A model generated the notes under the pieces. The model was given only the letters and a program-made list of their open reading frames with translations, ran no database searches and was not told the origin of the DNA. The translations under genes and the position numbers were made by a program. Positions 1 to 11,233 of a stretch of 64,000 nt of DNA are shown piece after piece; position 1 is the first letter of the stretch, and every line of letters starts with the position of its first letter. Location: NCBI RefSeq assembly GCF_019645835.1, contig NZ_CP080998.1:620001-684000 (forward strand), in the 5' to 3' direction. Origin of the DNA: Mycolicibacterium holsaticum DSM 44478 = JCM 12374 (GTDB taxonomy: Bacteria; Actinomycetota; Actinomycetes; Mycobacteriales; Mycobacteriaceae).

Positions 1-248
1 TGGCGCTGTCGGCGATGGACTACCTGAGGGGCCGCGGCATCTACGTGCCCGGTCAGATGACGGTAACCGGTTTCGACGGGGTGCCCGAGGCGCTGCGCCG
101 TGGCCTGACCACCGTGGTGCAGCCCAGCGTCGAGAAGGGCAGGCGCGCCGGTCAGCTGCTGCACCGTCCGCCGCGGTCGGGTCTGCCGGTCGTCGAGATG
201 CTCGACACCGAGGTGGTGCGGGGCCGCACCAGTGGCCAGCCCGCCTAG
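1..248 (+). CDS. LacI-family transcriptional regulator, C-terminal fragment
   Basis: The reading frame is open from base 3 and ends with TAG at 246-248; the gene begins outside the window. About 81 residues remain. They read like the last part of a LacI/GalR effector-binding domain: a stretch on the order of VPGQMTVTGFDGVPEA followed by TTVVQPSVEKGRRAGQLL matches the family pattern in which a phrase of the type V-x-G-F-D is followed by T-T-V-x-Q-P and a helix ending in the dimer interface. In M. tuberculosis a LacI-type gene (Rv3575c) lies next to kstR, so position agrees. The DNA-binding half and the sugar or effector cannot be judged. Its stop codon shares the CTAG at 245-248 with the stop of the convergent broken gene. 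Confidence 0.75.
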   Translation, partial: ALSAMDYLRGRGIYVPGQMTVTGFDGVPEALRRGLTTVVQPSVEKGRRAGQLLHRPPRSGLPVVEMLDTEVVRGRTSGQPA

Positions 249-851
249 AGTTCGCACAGCTCCGGGGTGGTGCGCAGCGTCTCGATCACCGGTGCGATCA
301 CCGCCCATTCCCGTTGTGCGCGAGCAAGATCCGATGTCGGGAGTAGATCGTCGTGGTCCTGCAGTGCGGCGAGCCCGTCGGGGATGTGGCCGAAGGGCGC
401 CCAGAATCCCAGTTCACCGCCGTCGTAGTCGTCGCAGCGCCGCGTGCAGCCGCGCGGTCTGCTCGATGCGCTCGGCCATGTTCGGTTCGACATCGGACAC
501 CTGTTCGACGAACTGCCGGAACGTCATTGAAAAGCCTTCTCGGCGAACGGGTTGAGCGCTGACGAGCGGGCTGGGCGGAACCACCGGGTGACCGCGGTCG
601 GCGAGCCAGCCGGCCACCGCGAGTTCGGCGCGCTGCTGAGCGGCTTGGGCGTCCGGAGATTCCTTGTACGACGGCGGCAGCACGGTCGGCACCCGAACCA
701 CCACCGGTGACGGCGCCAGGTGCACGACGACGGAGAACATGTCGTGCAGCACGCGAGCGTCGTCCACTTGTAGTTCCAACTCGGCACCGGCCGCTGCCGC
801 AGCCGACACCGCTCGCGCGGTACGTGCGGAGATCTCGTCAGGGGTGAGCAT
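245..851 (-). pseudogene. Broken aminoglycoside-phosphotransferase-like gene (frameshift and truncation)
   Basis: Two minus-strand frames join to form the N-terminal part of an APH/choline-kinase-like phosphotransferase. The first (from the ATG at 849-851) contains LHDMFSVVVHLAPSPVVVRV and ends in TARLHAALRRLRRR at 414. The second, in a shifted frame and closing at 245, carries on with DYDGGELGFWAPFGHIPDGL. In intact relatives LHAALRDY is continuous, so one extra base near 430-437 would explain the shift. The second frame also stops at TAG 245-247, before the HGD catalytic loop and the DxD metal site that a working kinase needs. The gene therefore looks inactive twice over. A sequencing error could explain the frameshift but not the missing catalytic half. 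Confidence 0.7.
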
Positions 852-926
852 CCCCGCCAGTATCGCGACGCCCCCGCGACCCGTCGACTGGTTTTCCCGG
901 CGCCCAGATCGACGAAATGGTGGGTT

Positions 927-1721
927 TTACTCGAACTTTCCCGCCCGTTTGTCGCTTTGGGCGCCAGCGGTGCGGCGGCGGGCGTCGAGGAGGAACTGCA
1001 GCGCTTCGGCGACGTCCTCTGGTGCGTCGACGCGGTATGGCGCCAACGACTCGCCGGGGCCGACCTTGACCGCGACATCGGCGTCGCGCAGCCGTCGGAA
1101 CGCCTTCTCATCGGTCACGTCGTCGCCGAAATACACGACGGCCGAAGCGTTTTCCTGCTCGCGAAGGACATCGAGCGCCGACCCCTTGTCGGTCTGGATC
1201 ACCGCGAACTCGAGCACCGCCTTACCCTCGGTGAGCTGGGCGTCCCACGACTCGGCGGCCGCGCGCGCCGCACGCAGCGCGGCATCCCCGTCGTCTGCTG
1301 ACGCGTTGCGCACGTGCAGCGCCACGCTGGCCGGTTTGGGTTCGACGGTGACCCCGGGCCGCTCGGCGGCGATCGCGTTGAGTTCGGCGGTGATGCGCTC
1401 CAGGCGGGCGCGGTCGATGTCGTGGGTGAAACCGGACGTGAACTCCGCGCCGTGGCTGCCGACGAGGTGCACTGGCGAAGGCACCCCGGTAAACCCAGAC
1501 AGCGTGCGCAGCACCTCCAGCGCGCGTCCCGAGATCACCGCGGCCGAGGTGTCGGGCAGGCCGGCGAGTTGGACCAGGGCCTCGGCGGCCGCGGGCAGCG
1601 GGCGGGCGTCGGCCGGGTTGTCCACGATCGGTGCCATCGTGCCGTCGAAGTCGGAGGTGACCAGCAGTCGCGGCACGGTGGCCGCCGAGGTGAGCGCATG
1701 CTGCAGGTCGGCTGGAAGCAC
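927..1721 (-). CDS. otsB: Trehalose-6-phosphate phosphatase (OtsB type)
   Basis: This 264-residue protein is a HAD-superfamily phosphatase that would dephosphorylate trehalose 6-phosphate to trehalose in the cytoplasm. The catalytic motif I DFDGT lies at residues 24-28, with Asp24 the likely nucleophile and Asp26 the acid/base. The motif VISGR follows in the middle, and YFGDDVTDEKAF near the C-terminus supplies the metal-binding acidic residues. It has the length of a single-domain OtsB, shorter than the roughly 390-residue M. tuberculosis OtsB2. The start is GTG at 1719-1721, two bases after the kstR stop, so it is probably cotranscribed with kstR. No functional tie to steroid catabolism is evident. 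Confidence 0.88.
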   Translation of the reverse strand: MLPADLQHALTSAATVPRLLVTSDFDGTMAPIVDNPADARPLPAAAEALVQLAGLPDTSAAVISGRALEVLRTLSGFTGVPSPVHLVGSHGAEFTSGFTHDIDRARLERITAELNAIAAERPGVTVEPKPASVALHVRNASADDGDAALRAARAAAESWDAQLTEGKAVLEFAVIQTDKGSALDVLREQENASAVVYFGDDVTDEKAFRRLRDADVAVKVGPGESLAPYRVDAPEDVAEALQFLLDARRRTAGAQSDKRAGKFE

Positions 1722-1723
1722 GC

Positions 1724-2404
1724 CTAGATCTTAGGGTGCTCGCCGTCGCCGATGAGCAGTCGCACAGCGAGGTCGAGGCGTTTGCTGACGTCGGTCGCCG
1801 ACGCCCGCCGGGTCAGCCACGCCAGCAGGTTCGACAGCCACACATCGGAGATGACCCGCGCGATGTGGTACTGGTCCTCGGTCGGTTCGCCGTCGCTCAT
1901 GGCGCGGGCGAACATCGAGTCCATCAGCTTGCCGACGTGATCAACCTCACCGGCCGCCGACGCGTCGGCGAACACGAACGCCCGCGTCATCGCCTCGGTC
2001 AACAGCGGGTTGCGCTGCATCGCCCGGTTGAGCTTGCCCACCATCAGGTTCAGCCGCTGATAGGGCGTTCCGCCGGCCAGCGCCGCACGGTCGGTCTTGG
2101 CGTCGATGCGCTCGAACTCGCGGCCCAGCGCCGAGACCAACAGGTGCACCTTCGACGGGAAGTAGCGGTAGAGCGTGCCGACTGCGACGTCGGCGCGTTC
2201 GGCCACCGCACGCATCTGAACTGCCTCGTAGCCGCCTTTGGAGGCGATGGCCAGGGTGGCGTCGAGGATCCGCTTGCGGCGCTCCCGCTGGGCTTCTGAT
2301 CCGAGTTCGGACTCCGCGAGCACTGCCACGTTCATCACCTGCCGCGGCCGCGAGCCCGACCCTGAATCCGGGTTGGTACGTGCTGGCGGCGGCGAGCCGG
2401 ACAT
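1724..2404 (-). CDS. kstR: TetR-family cholesterol regulon repressor KstR
   Basis: KstR represses the genes of sterol uptake, side-chain and ring A/B degradation and is released by 3-oxo-cholestenoyl-CoA-type ligands (known for the family). The N-terminal helix-turn-helix is clear: RRKRILDATLAIASKGGYEA leads to VAVGTLYRYFPSK, the TetR recognition helix. The C-terminal half is the ligand and dimer domain. From the ATG at 2404 the protein has 226 residues. An in-frame ATG at 2333-2335 would give 203 residues and fits the roughly 200-residue M. tuberculosis protein better; the extra N-terminus is Pro/Ser/Gly-rich and probably disordered. An AGGAG lies 11 bases before the upstream ATG. It is divergent from fadE34, and the shared operator suggests autoregulation. 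Confidence 0.95.
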   Translation of the reverse strand: MSGSPPPARTNPDSGSGSRPRQVMNVAVLAESELGSEAQRERRKRILDATLAIASKGGYEAVQMRAVAERADVAVGTLYRYFPSKVHLLVSALGREFERIDAKTDRAALAGGTPYQRLNLMVGKLNRAMQRNPLLTEAMTRAFVFADASAAGEVDHVGKLMDSMFARAMSDGEPTEDQYHIARVISDVWLSNLLAWLTRRASATDVSKRLDLAVRLLIGDGEHPKI

Positions 2405-2545
2405 GCGGCAGTTGACTCCTTCATCGTGCGTGCTCGCGGAAAACGATACGCATGCCGATCCTCATCTTCTCACTTCAGCACCCGGGCGGCACCGACGTGT
2501 CCTGCTGTAATGGCGGTCGACTTGACGGTCGCACGCTGGGACTAT

Positions 2546-2559
2546 TAGAACACGTTCTA
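2546..2559. promoter_or_regulatory. KstR operator between kstR and fadE34
   Basis: TAGAACACGTTCTA fits the KstR consensus TNNAACNNGTTNNA at every fixed position and is a near-perfect palindrome. It is 42 bases before the fadE34 start and in the divergent spacer upstream of kstR, so one site can serve both genes. Confidence 0.93.
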
Positions 2560-2600
2560 GTGAGGAGCACCGCCTTCTCGCCCAAACGCTAGGAGTCCCG

Positions 2601-4748
2601 GTGTCGGTGTCGTCCAAACAGCCCGTTGCTGACGAGCAGCTCGCTGCACGTGAACTGGTCCGGAGCTGGGCTGCGGGGTCAGGTGCCGTCGAGGCCGCGC
2701 GTGATGTCGAACACGGTAATGCCGATGCCTGGCGCCCCGTGTACGACGGGTTGGCCCAGCTGGGAATATTCGGCGTGGCGCTGCCCGAAGAACACGGCGG
2801 CGCCGACGGAACGGCCGAGGACTTGTGCGCGATGATCGACGAGGCCGCCGCGGCGCTGGTGCCCGGACCGGTCGCCACGACGGCGTTGGCCACGCTGGTC
2901 ATCGAGGGTTCGGACGTGCTGCAGGCGCTGGCGTCGGGTGAGCGGGTCGCCGGGGTCGCGTTGTCGGCCGACCTGCGCTTCGACGACGGCACGGTGACGG
3001 GCACCGCCGAGTACGTGTTGGGCGCCGACGCCGCCGGGGTGCTGGTGCTGCCGGCCGGGGAGGGGTTCGTCCTGGTCGACGCGACCGCGCAGGGCGTGAC
3101 GGTCGAACCGCTGAAGGCGACCGACTTCTCCCGGCCCCTGGCACGCGTCGTACTGGATTCGGCTCCGGCCGAGGCGCTCACCGCGTCCAGCCAGCGGGTC
3201 ATGGACCTGGCGGCGACGGTGCTTGCCGCCGAGGCCGCCGGGCTGGCGCGCTGGGCCCTGCAGACCGCCACCGAGTACGCGAAGGTGCGTGAGCAGTTCG
3301 GCAAGCCGATCGGCAGCTTCCAGGCCGTCAAGCACATGTGCGCCGAGATGCTGCTGCGCTCCGAGCAGGCGTCGGTGGCCGCCAGGGATGCCGCGCGGGC
3401 CGCCGCATCCGACGTCGACGGGCAGCAACTGTCGATCGCCGCCGCGGTGGCCGCGGCCGCGGGCATCGACGCGGCCAAGGCCAACGCCAAGGACTGCATC
3501 CAGGTGCTCGGCGGTATCGGGATCACCTGGGAGCACGACGCCCACCTGTATCTGCGCCGCGCCTACGGCATCGCGCACTTTCTCGGCGGTGCGCAGCGTT
3601 GGCTGCGGCGCATTTCGGCGCTCACCCAGCAGGGGGTGCGCCGCGAACTGCACATCGACCTCGACTCGGTGGCCCACCTGCGCGACGAAATCGCCTCCGG
3701 GGTAGCCGAAGTCGCCGCGCTACCGGTCGAGAAGCGTCAGGTCGCGCTGGCCGAGGCGGGCCTGCAGGCGCCGCACTGGCCGCCTCCCTACGGCCGCGGA
3801 GCCGGTCCCGCCGAGCAGTTGCTGATCGATCAGGAACTCGCGGCCGCCGACGTCGTACGTCCCGATCTGGTGATCGGATGGTGGGCCGCACCAACTATTC
3901 TCGAGCACGGTAGCCCAGAACAGGTCGAGCGGTTCCTGCCCGCCACGCTGCGCGGTGAGCTGATCTGGTGTCAGCTCTTCAGCGAGCCGGGTGCGGGTTC
4001 GGACCTGGCGGCGTTGCGGACGAAAGCTGTTCGGGCCGAGGGCGCGACCGCGGGCGGCGCGAAGAGCTCAGGTTGGAAGCTGACCGGGCAGAAGGTGTGG
4101 ACCTCGGCGGCACAGAAGGCGCACTGGGGTGTGTGCCTGGCCCGAACCGATCCGGATGCGCCAAAACACAAGGGCATCACCTACTTTCTCGTCGACATGA
4201 CATCGCCGGGCATCGTCATCCGGCCGCTGCGCGAGATCACCGGCGACGAACTGTTCAACGAGGTGTTCTTCGACGAGGTCTTCGTCCCCGACGAGATGGT
4301 CGTCGGGAAGGTCAACGACGGCTGGCGGCTGGCTCGCACGACGCTGGCCAACGAGCGGGTCGCGATGGCGGCCGGCACCGCGTTGGACAACCCGATGGAG
4401 GAACTGCTCAACACGGTGGCCACGCTGGATTTCGATGCCGCCGAACAGGATCGGCTCGGAGCGCTGATCGTCGCCGCTCAGGTCGGTGCACTGCTTGACC
4501 AGAGGATCGCCGAACTCGCGGTGGGCGGTCAGGACCAGGGCCCGCAGGCCAGCGCGCGCAAGCTGATCGGCGTGCGCTACCGCCAGGCGCTTTCCGAACT
4601 GCGGATGGAACTTTCCGAAGGCGGCGGCGTCGTCGAGAACAACACCGTGCACGACTTCCTCAACACGCGCTGCCTGACCATCGCCGGAGGCACCGAGCAG
4701 ATCCTGCTCACGCTGGCCGGCGAGCGCCTGCTCGGCCTGCCGCGCTAG
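2601..4748 (+). CDS. fadE34: Two-domain acyl-CoA dehydrogenase FadE34 (ChsE3)
   Basis: This 715-residue protein is a fusion of two acyl-CoA dehydrogenase folds, as in M. tuberculosis FadE34 (about 711 residues), reported to oxidise a sterol side-chain CoA thioester to the 2-enoyl-CoA. The first half (to about residue 345) carries REQFGKPIGSFQAVKH and GGIGITWEHDAHLYLRRA, the FAD/adenine and catalytic-loop regions. The second half has LFSEPGAGSDLA and TGQKVWTSAAQKAHW, which contact FAD, and ends with AGGTEQILL. The start is GTG at 2601 after AGGAG at 2591-2595. A KstR operator lies just upstream. Fusion of the two subunits contrasts with FadE28/FadE29 further along, where they are separate genes. 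Confidence 0.95.
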   Translation: MSVSSKQPVADEQLAARELVRSWAAGSGAVEAARDVEHGNADAWRPVYDGLAQLGIFGVALPEEHGGADGTAEDLCAMIDEAAAALVPGPVATTALATLVIEGSDVLQALASGERVAGVALSADLRFDDGTVTGTAEYVLGADAAGVLVLPAGEGFVLVDATAQGVTVEPLKATDFSRPLARVVLDSAPAEALTASSQRVMDLAATVLAAEAAGLARWALQTATEYAKVREQFGKPIGSFQAVKHMCAEMLLRSEQASVAARDAARAAASDVDGQQLSIAAAVAAAAGIDAAKANAKDCIQVLGGIGITWEHDAHLYLRRAYGIAHFLGGAQRWLRRISALTQQGVRRELHIDLDSVAHLRDEIASGVAEVAALPVEKRQVALAEAGLQAPHWPPPYGRGAGPAEQLLIDQELAAADVVRPDLVIGWWAAPTILEHGSPEQVERFLPATLRGELIWCQLFSEPGAGSDLAALRTKAVRAEGATAGGAKSSGWKLTGQKVWTSAAQKAHWGVCLARTDPDAPKHKGITYFLVDMTSPGIVIRPLREITGDELFNEVFFDEVFVPDEMVVGKVNDGWRLARTTLANERVAMAAGTALDNPMEELLNTVATLDFDAAEQDRLGALIVAAQVGALLDQRIAELAVGGQDQGPQASARKLIGVRYRQALSELRMELSEGGGVVENNTVHDFLNTRCLTIAGGTEQILLTLAGERLLGLPR

Positions 4749-4767
4749 CGGCACACGCAGGCCGGGG

Positions 4768-5313
4768 TCAGCTGAAGGCGGCCTGCGCGCAGGCATCCGG
4801 TGAGGTGATGTTCACCCCGCTGTAGACGACCTGAATGTGCGCGCACACGATCAACGGCACATCGGTACGCGGTGTACCCGTGCGCGAGTCGACCGGCCAA
4901 CTCTGACCGTGCAGGCGGAACCGCTCCGGTGGTCCACCACCGAAATAGATGGTGGTGAACTCGACATCGGTGAGCGATTTGAACATCCGGGTGTCCGGCG
5001 CCGTGGACTTCGCATCCACGTAGACGCTGCGGTCCATCGTGCGCAGCGTGGTGGTCTGGCGGGCCCACAGATCACCGGGGAAACCGGTGATGCCGTGCGG
5101 GCCGCGCAGGTTGGCGCTGGTGTCGAAGAAGCAGGTGCCCTCGGCTGCGATGCAGTTGGCACTGACCTGCATCTCCAGCGAGGTCGCCGGGTCGACGGGA
5201 ATCGAGGCGTTGGCTGTTTCGATCGCCGCCGTCGCGACCGGCGTCGGCGCGACGAGCGCGAGCGTCAGCCATGCCGCCGCGATCGCTCCGAGTAAGCCGC
5301 TCAAGCGCTTCAC
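4768..5313 (-). CDS. Secreted protein, Rv3572-like, function unknown
   Basis: The 181-residue product begins with a basic start (MKRL) and a hydrophobic helix ending in ATA near residue 29, a clear Sec signal peptide. The mature part has four cysteines (in SANCIAAEGTCFFD, VCAHIQ and DACAQAAFS), which may form two disulfides, and no recognisable catalytic motif. Size and position between fadE34 and kshB match Rv3572 of M. tuberculosis. It is upstream of kshB in map order but on the same strand and downstream in transcription, 37 bases after the kshB stop, so it is probably the last gene of the kshB transcript and may be KstR-controlled. No function is known. Confidence 0.8.
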   Translation of the reverse strand: MKRLSGLLGAIAAAWLTLALVAPTPVATAAIETANASIPVDPATSLEMQVSANCIAAEGTCFFDTSANLRGPHGITGFPGDLWARQTTTLRTMDRSVYVDAKSTAPDTRMFKSLTDVEFTTIYFGGGPPERFRLHGQSWPVDSRTGTPRTDVPLIVCAHIQVVYSGVNITSPDACAQAAFS

Positions 5314-5350
5314 AATTCTCCCTTCGGTGCGGCGAATGCTAGCCCGCCGG

Positions 5351-6427
5351 CTACTCGTCGTAGGTGACTTCCACCGAATCCGATCGCGGCTTGGCCTGGC
5401 AGCCCAGGATCAGGCCCTCGTCGAGGTCGGACTGCTCGAGCACGTCGTTGACCTCCATCTCGACCTCGCCGTTCTTCTTGAGCACCGCGCAGGCACCGCA
5501 GTGACCCTCGCGGCACGAGAACGGCGCGTCCAGGCCCTTGTCCAGCAGCACGTCGAGCAGTTTGGCGTTGCGGGGCCAGGTGACTTCATGTGTTTCGCCG
5601 TCGAGCGTGACGATCGCGGTGGCGGGGCCTTCGTCGCTGTCGTCGTCCTCTGAGTAGTCGACGACCACCGCTTTGAACGGGTCGGACTCCAGTGATTTGA
5701 ACACCTCGATGTGGATCCGACTGGTCTCGGCACCTGCGTTCTGGAGCGCCTCCTCGGCCGCGGCCATAAACGGCCCGGGTCCGCAGATGTAGGCGTCGTG
5801 GCCGAGGTAGGGCGCGACCAGGCCGCCGAGCGCCGCCGCGCTCGGCAGCCCCTGCACGCTGACCAACCAGTGCACGACGGTCAGCCGGTCGGGGTACTTG
5901 GCGGCCAGCTCGCGCAGCGCCGCACCGAAGATGACCGAGTTCTCGTCCTGGTTGGCGTAGATCAACACCACCCTGCCGCTGCCCTCGGCGAGCGCCGACT
6001 TGCAGATCGACAGCATCGGCGTGATGCCGCTGCCCGCGGCGAGCAGCAGGAAGTCACTGTCGAGTGTTTTGGGCACGAAGGTGCCCGACGGGGCGAGCAC
6101 GTGGATCTTCATGCCGGCGTGGGCGTGGTCGCACAGCCAGTTGGACGCGTAGCCGTCGGCGGTGCGCTTGACGGTGACCGTCATCGGATCACCGGTGAAC
6201 GGTGAGCTGCACAGCGAGTAGCAGCGCGCCACCGAGCCGGTGCGCTCGCTTGGCACCCGCAGCGTCAGGAACTGCCCGGGTGCATAGCGCAACCGCTCGG
6301 CGGGGATCTCGGGGGCGTCGGGGCCGTCGGGCACCCGAAACACCAGCGACCGCGCGTCAGCGGTCTCCTCGACCACCTCGGCCACTTCGAGCTCGAGCAC
6401 GTGGCTGCCGAGCGGCTCATCGGTCAC
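5351..6427 (-). CDS. kshB: 3-ketosteroid 9-alpha-hydroxylase reductase subunit KshB
   Basis: KshB passes electrons from NADH to the oxygenase KshA, which hydroxylates C9 of 3-ketosteroids and, with KstD, opens ring B. The 358-residue protein has the class IA reductase order: an FAD-binding barrel (RCYSLCSSPFTGD), an NAD-binding domain (LLLAAGSGITPMLSI), then a plant-type [2Fe-2S] ferredoxin domain with Cys305, Cys310, Cys313 and Cys343 (pattern C-x4-C-x2-C-x29-C). The start is GTG at 6425-6427. A KstR operator lies 39 bases upstream. No kshA is present in this window, so the partner must be encoded elsewhere. Confidence 0.95.
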   Translation of the reverse strand: MTDEPLGSHVLELEVAEVVEETADARSLVFRVPDGPDAPEIPAERLRYAPGQFLTLRVPSERTGSVARCYSLCSSPFTGDPMTVTVKRTADGYASNWLCDHAHAGMKIHVLAPSGTFVPKTLDSDFLLLAAGSGITPMLSICKSALAEGSGRVVLIYANQDENSVIFGAALRELAAKYPDRLTVVHWLVSVQGLPSAAALGGLVAPYLGHDAYICGPGPFMAAAEEALQNAGAETSRIHIEVFKSLESDPFKAVVVDYSEDDDSDEGPATAIVTLDGETHEVTWPRNAKLLDVLLDKGLDAPFSCREGHCGACAVLKKNGEVEMEVNDVLEQSDLDEGLILGCQAKPRSDSVEVTYDE

Positions 6428-6466
6428 GAACGTCTACCCTTCTTCGGTCAACAACTACCGCATAAC

Positions 6467-6480
6467 TAGAACAGGTTACA
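6467..6480. promoter_or_regulatory. KstR operator upstream of kshB
   Basis: TAGAACAGGTTACA matches TNNAACNNGTTNNA at all fixed positions. It lies 39 bases upstream of the kshB start on the minus strand. Confidence 0.9.
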
Positions 6481-6534
6481 GAAATGCATGTGTGCAGGTC
6501 CAGCCGCTGCTGGATCGCTGTACTCGACATGAAT

Positions 6535-6548
6535 CGTAACGTGTTCTA
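6535..6548. promoter_or_regulatory. KstR operator upstream of the hsaADCB operon (one mismatch)
   Basis: CGTAACGTGTTCTA keeps the AAC-N2-GTT core and the right-hand A of the KstR consensus but has C instead of T at the first position. It is 71 bases upstream of hsaA. The distance from the kshB operator (54 bases apart) suggests each divergent promoter has its own site. Confidence 0.78.
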
Positions 6549-6619
6549 ATCTCCTTCTAGCGGTCTGTCCTTCGCGCAAGTGCTCATCGCCAGGCCCTTA
6601 TCCTCGGGAGGCAAAACCA

Positions 6620-9592
<2,973 letters not shown>

Positions 9593-9593
<1 letters not shown>

Positions 9594-10159
9594 TGTCTGC
9601 AGAGCCGTTGGACCCGCGCACATTTCGCAGTGTGCTCGGGCAGTTCTGCACGGGTATCACCGTGATCACGACCATGCACGAGGACGCACCGGTCGGCTTT
9701 GCCTGCCAGTCGTTCGCGGCGCTGTCCCTTGACCCGCCGCTGGTGTTGTTCTGCCCGACGAAGATGTCGCGGTCGTGGCAGGCGATCGAGGCCAGCGGAC
9801 ACTTCTGCGTGAACGTGCTGCACGAAAGCCAGAAGGATGTCTCTGCGACGTTCGGCTCAAAAGAGCCCGACAAGTTCGGCGGGATCGATTGGCATCTGTC
9901 CGAACTCGGCTCGCCGGTGATCAAGGGGACGTTGGCGCACATCGACTGTTCGGTGCATTCGGTGCACGACGGCGGCGACCACTACGTCGTGTTCGGCGCC
10001 GTGCACTCGCTGTCTGATGCCCCGCAGCGCAAGCCGAGGCCGCTGCTGTTCTATCGGGGTCAGTACACCGGTATCGAGCCGGATAAGACCACGCCGGCGC
10101 AGTGGCGCGACGATTTGGAGGCGTTTTTGACCGCCACCACCGAGGACACCTGGCTCTAG
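9593..10159 (+). CDS. hsaB: Flavin reductase component HsaB
   Basis: HsaB reduces FMN with NADH and supplies it to HsaA. The 188-residue protein has the short-chain flavin reductase pattern: FRSVLGQFCTGITVITT at the N-terminus, FACQSFAALSLDPPLVLFC for flavin contact, and FCVNVLHESQ. The start is GTG at 9593-9595, overlapping the hsaC TAG by one base. It is the last gene of hsaADCB, and its TAG at 10157-10159 overlaps the convergent stop of the small secreted-protein gene within CTAG. In M. tuberculosis the next gene is nat; it is missing here. Confidence 0.94.
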
Positions 10160-10407
10160 ATGCAGCCCGCGGCGCAGGGGTCGACCGGCGGCAGTGACTC
10201 GGGCAGCGGTGCGTTGGGGTCGACGGGCGGCTGTTGTTCGGTGAGATCGATGGAGTGGTCGAGGTCGGGCGCCATCGGAATCATGCTGCAGATGAAGCTC
10301 AGCGCGAGCTCACACGGGGGAGGGCCGGGCTGCGCGCCGGCCGGAACCGCCGAGAACACCGCCGTCACCGCCAGGGCGGCCCCGGTGATCAGCGCCTTTG
10401 CGAACAC
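10156..10407 (-). CDS. Small secreted cysteine-containing protein, function unknown
   Basis: The 83-residue product has a GTG start, a hydrophobic signal peptide ending in AGA near residue 25, and a short mature part with Cys32, Cys40, Cys78 and Cys82. It is rich in Pro and Asp (repeated PPVDP near the C-terminus). It follows the alpha/beta hydrolase gene by four bases on the same strand, so the two probably share a transcript. I do not recognise a family with known function. The stop shares CTAG with the hsaB stop. Confidence 0.68.
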   Translation of the reverse strand: MFAKALITGAALAVTAVFSAVPAGAQPGPPPCELALSFICSMIPMAPDLDHSIDLTEQQPPVDPNAPLPESLPPVDPCAAGCI

Positions 10408-10411
10408 CGGC

Positions 10412-11185
10412 TCACTGTAGCGCCTGCTCGCCGATGAAGTCGATCACGGTCGCGGCCACTTCTGCGTGCATGGTCTCGTTGAGAACGTCGTGGCGGGCAC
10501 CGGCGAACTCCACGAGCTGAAGTGCGTCGATCTGTTCGGCGTAGGCCCGCACCGGCCCGATCGGGGCGATCGGGTCGTTGACGCCGTGCAGCGCCAGCGT
10601 CGGCACCGTCAGCTTGGGCAGATCGGACCCGAACCGGTCCCAGGCCTTGTCGAGCTCCCGTGTCAGCGCCACCCCGTCGGCGTCGACGAACACCAGCGGG
10701 TCGCTTTCCAACGTGTCCAGGTAGAAGGGGTCCGAGGAGAGCCAGCCGGGGTTGAGCTCGACAGAGGTGTCGCTGTCCAGCATGTCGGGGATCGGCACCA
10801 GAGGCGCACCGGAGATGACGCCGGCCCGGTAGCGGTCGGGATGGTTCAGCAGCCGGAACAGCGTCACCACGGAGCCGAACGAATGGCCTTGGGCGATCAG
10901 CGGTAACCTCGGTCGGCGGTCCCCGGCGAACTGCGTCAGGGCGTCGGCCAGCTCGGAGCTTTCGCCGATCGAGCCGACGTCGCCGCGCTGACCGGGGCTG
11001 AGGCCGTGGCCGAATTGGTCCACTGCCCACAGGTCGATGCCTGCCGCGTTCAGCGCGAAACCGTAACGGTGATAGAGGCCGGTGTGTTCGCCGAACCCGT
11101 GCAGAAAGATCACCGCGGCACGCGGCGTAGCGGCGGGCCAGTGCCGGTAGTACACCCGGCCCTTGGGATGGTCGAAGAACGGCAT
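10412..11185 (-). CDS. Alpha/beta hydrolase, monoacylglycerol lipase/lysophospholipase type
   Basis: This 257-residue protein belongs to the hydrolase_4 (serine aminopeptidase S33) branch of alpha/beta hydrolases. Visible landmarks are VIFLHGFGEHTGLYHRYG (oxyanion region), DQFGHGLSPG, the nucleophile elbow GHSFGS in the middle, PTLALHGVNDPIAP with the probable catalytic Asp, and FAGARHDVLNE with the His. This arrangement is typical of monoacylglycerol lipases such as Rv0183, although the elbow there is GHSMGG. No signal peptide is seen. It is upstream of and close to the small secreted-protein gene. The substrate is not determined by sequence. Confidence 0.8.
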   Translation of the reverse strand: MPFFDHPKGRVYYRHWPAATPRAAVIFLHGFGEHTGLYHRYGFALNAAGIDLWAVDQFGHGLSPGQRGDVGSIGESSELADALTQFAGDRRPRLPLIAQGHSFGSVVTLFRLLNHPDRYRAGVISGAPLVPIPDMLDSDTSVELNPGWLSSDPFYLDTLESDPLVFVDADGVALTRELDKAWDRFGSDLPKLTVPTLALHGVNDPIAPIGPVRAYAEQIDALQLVEFAGARHDVLNETMHAEVAATVIDFIGEQALQ

Positions 11186-11233
11186 GGATCGACTGCAGCA
11201 AGACGCGCGGCGAAGCGCAAGCCCCTCGGGGCG

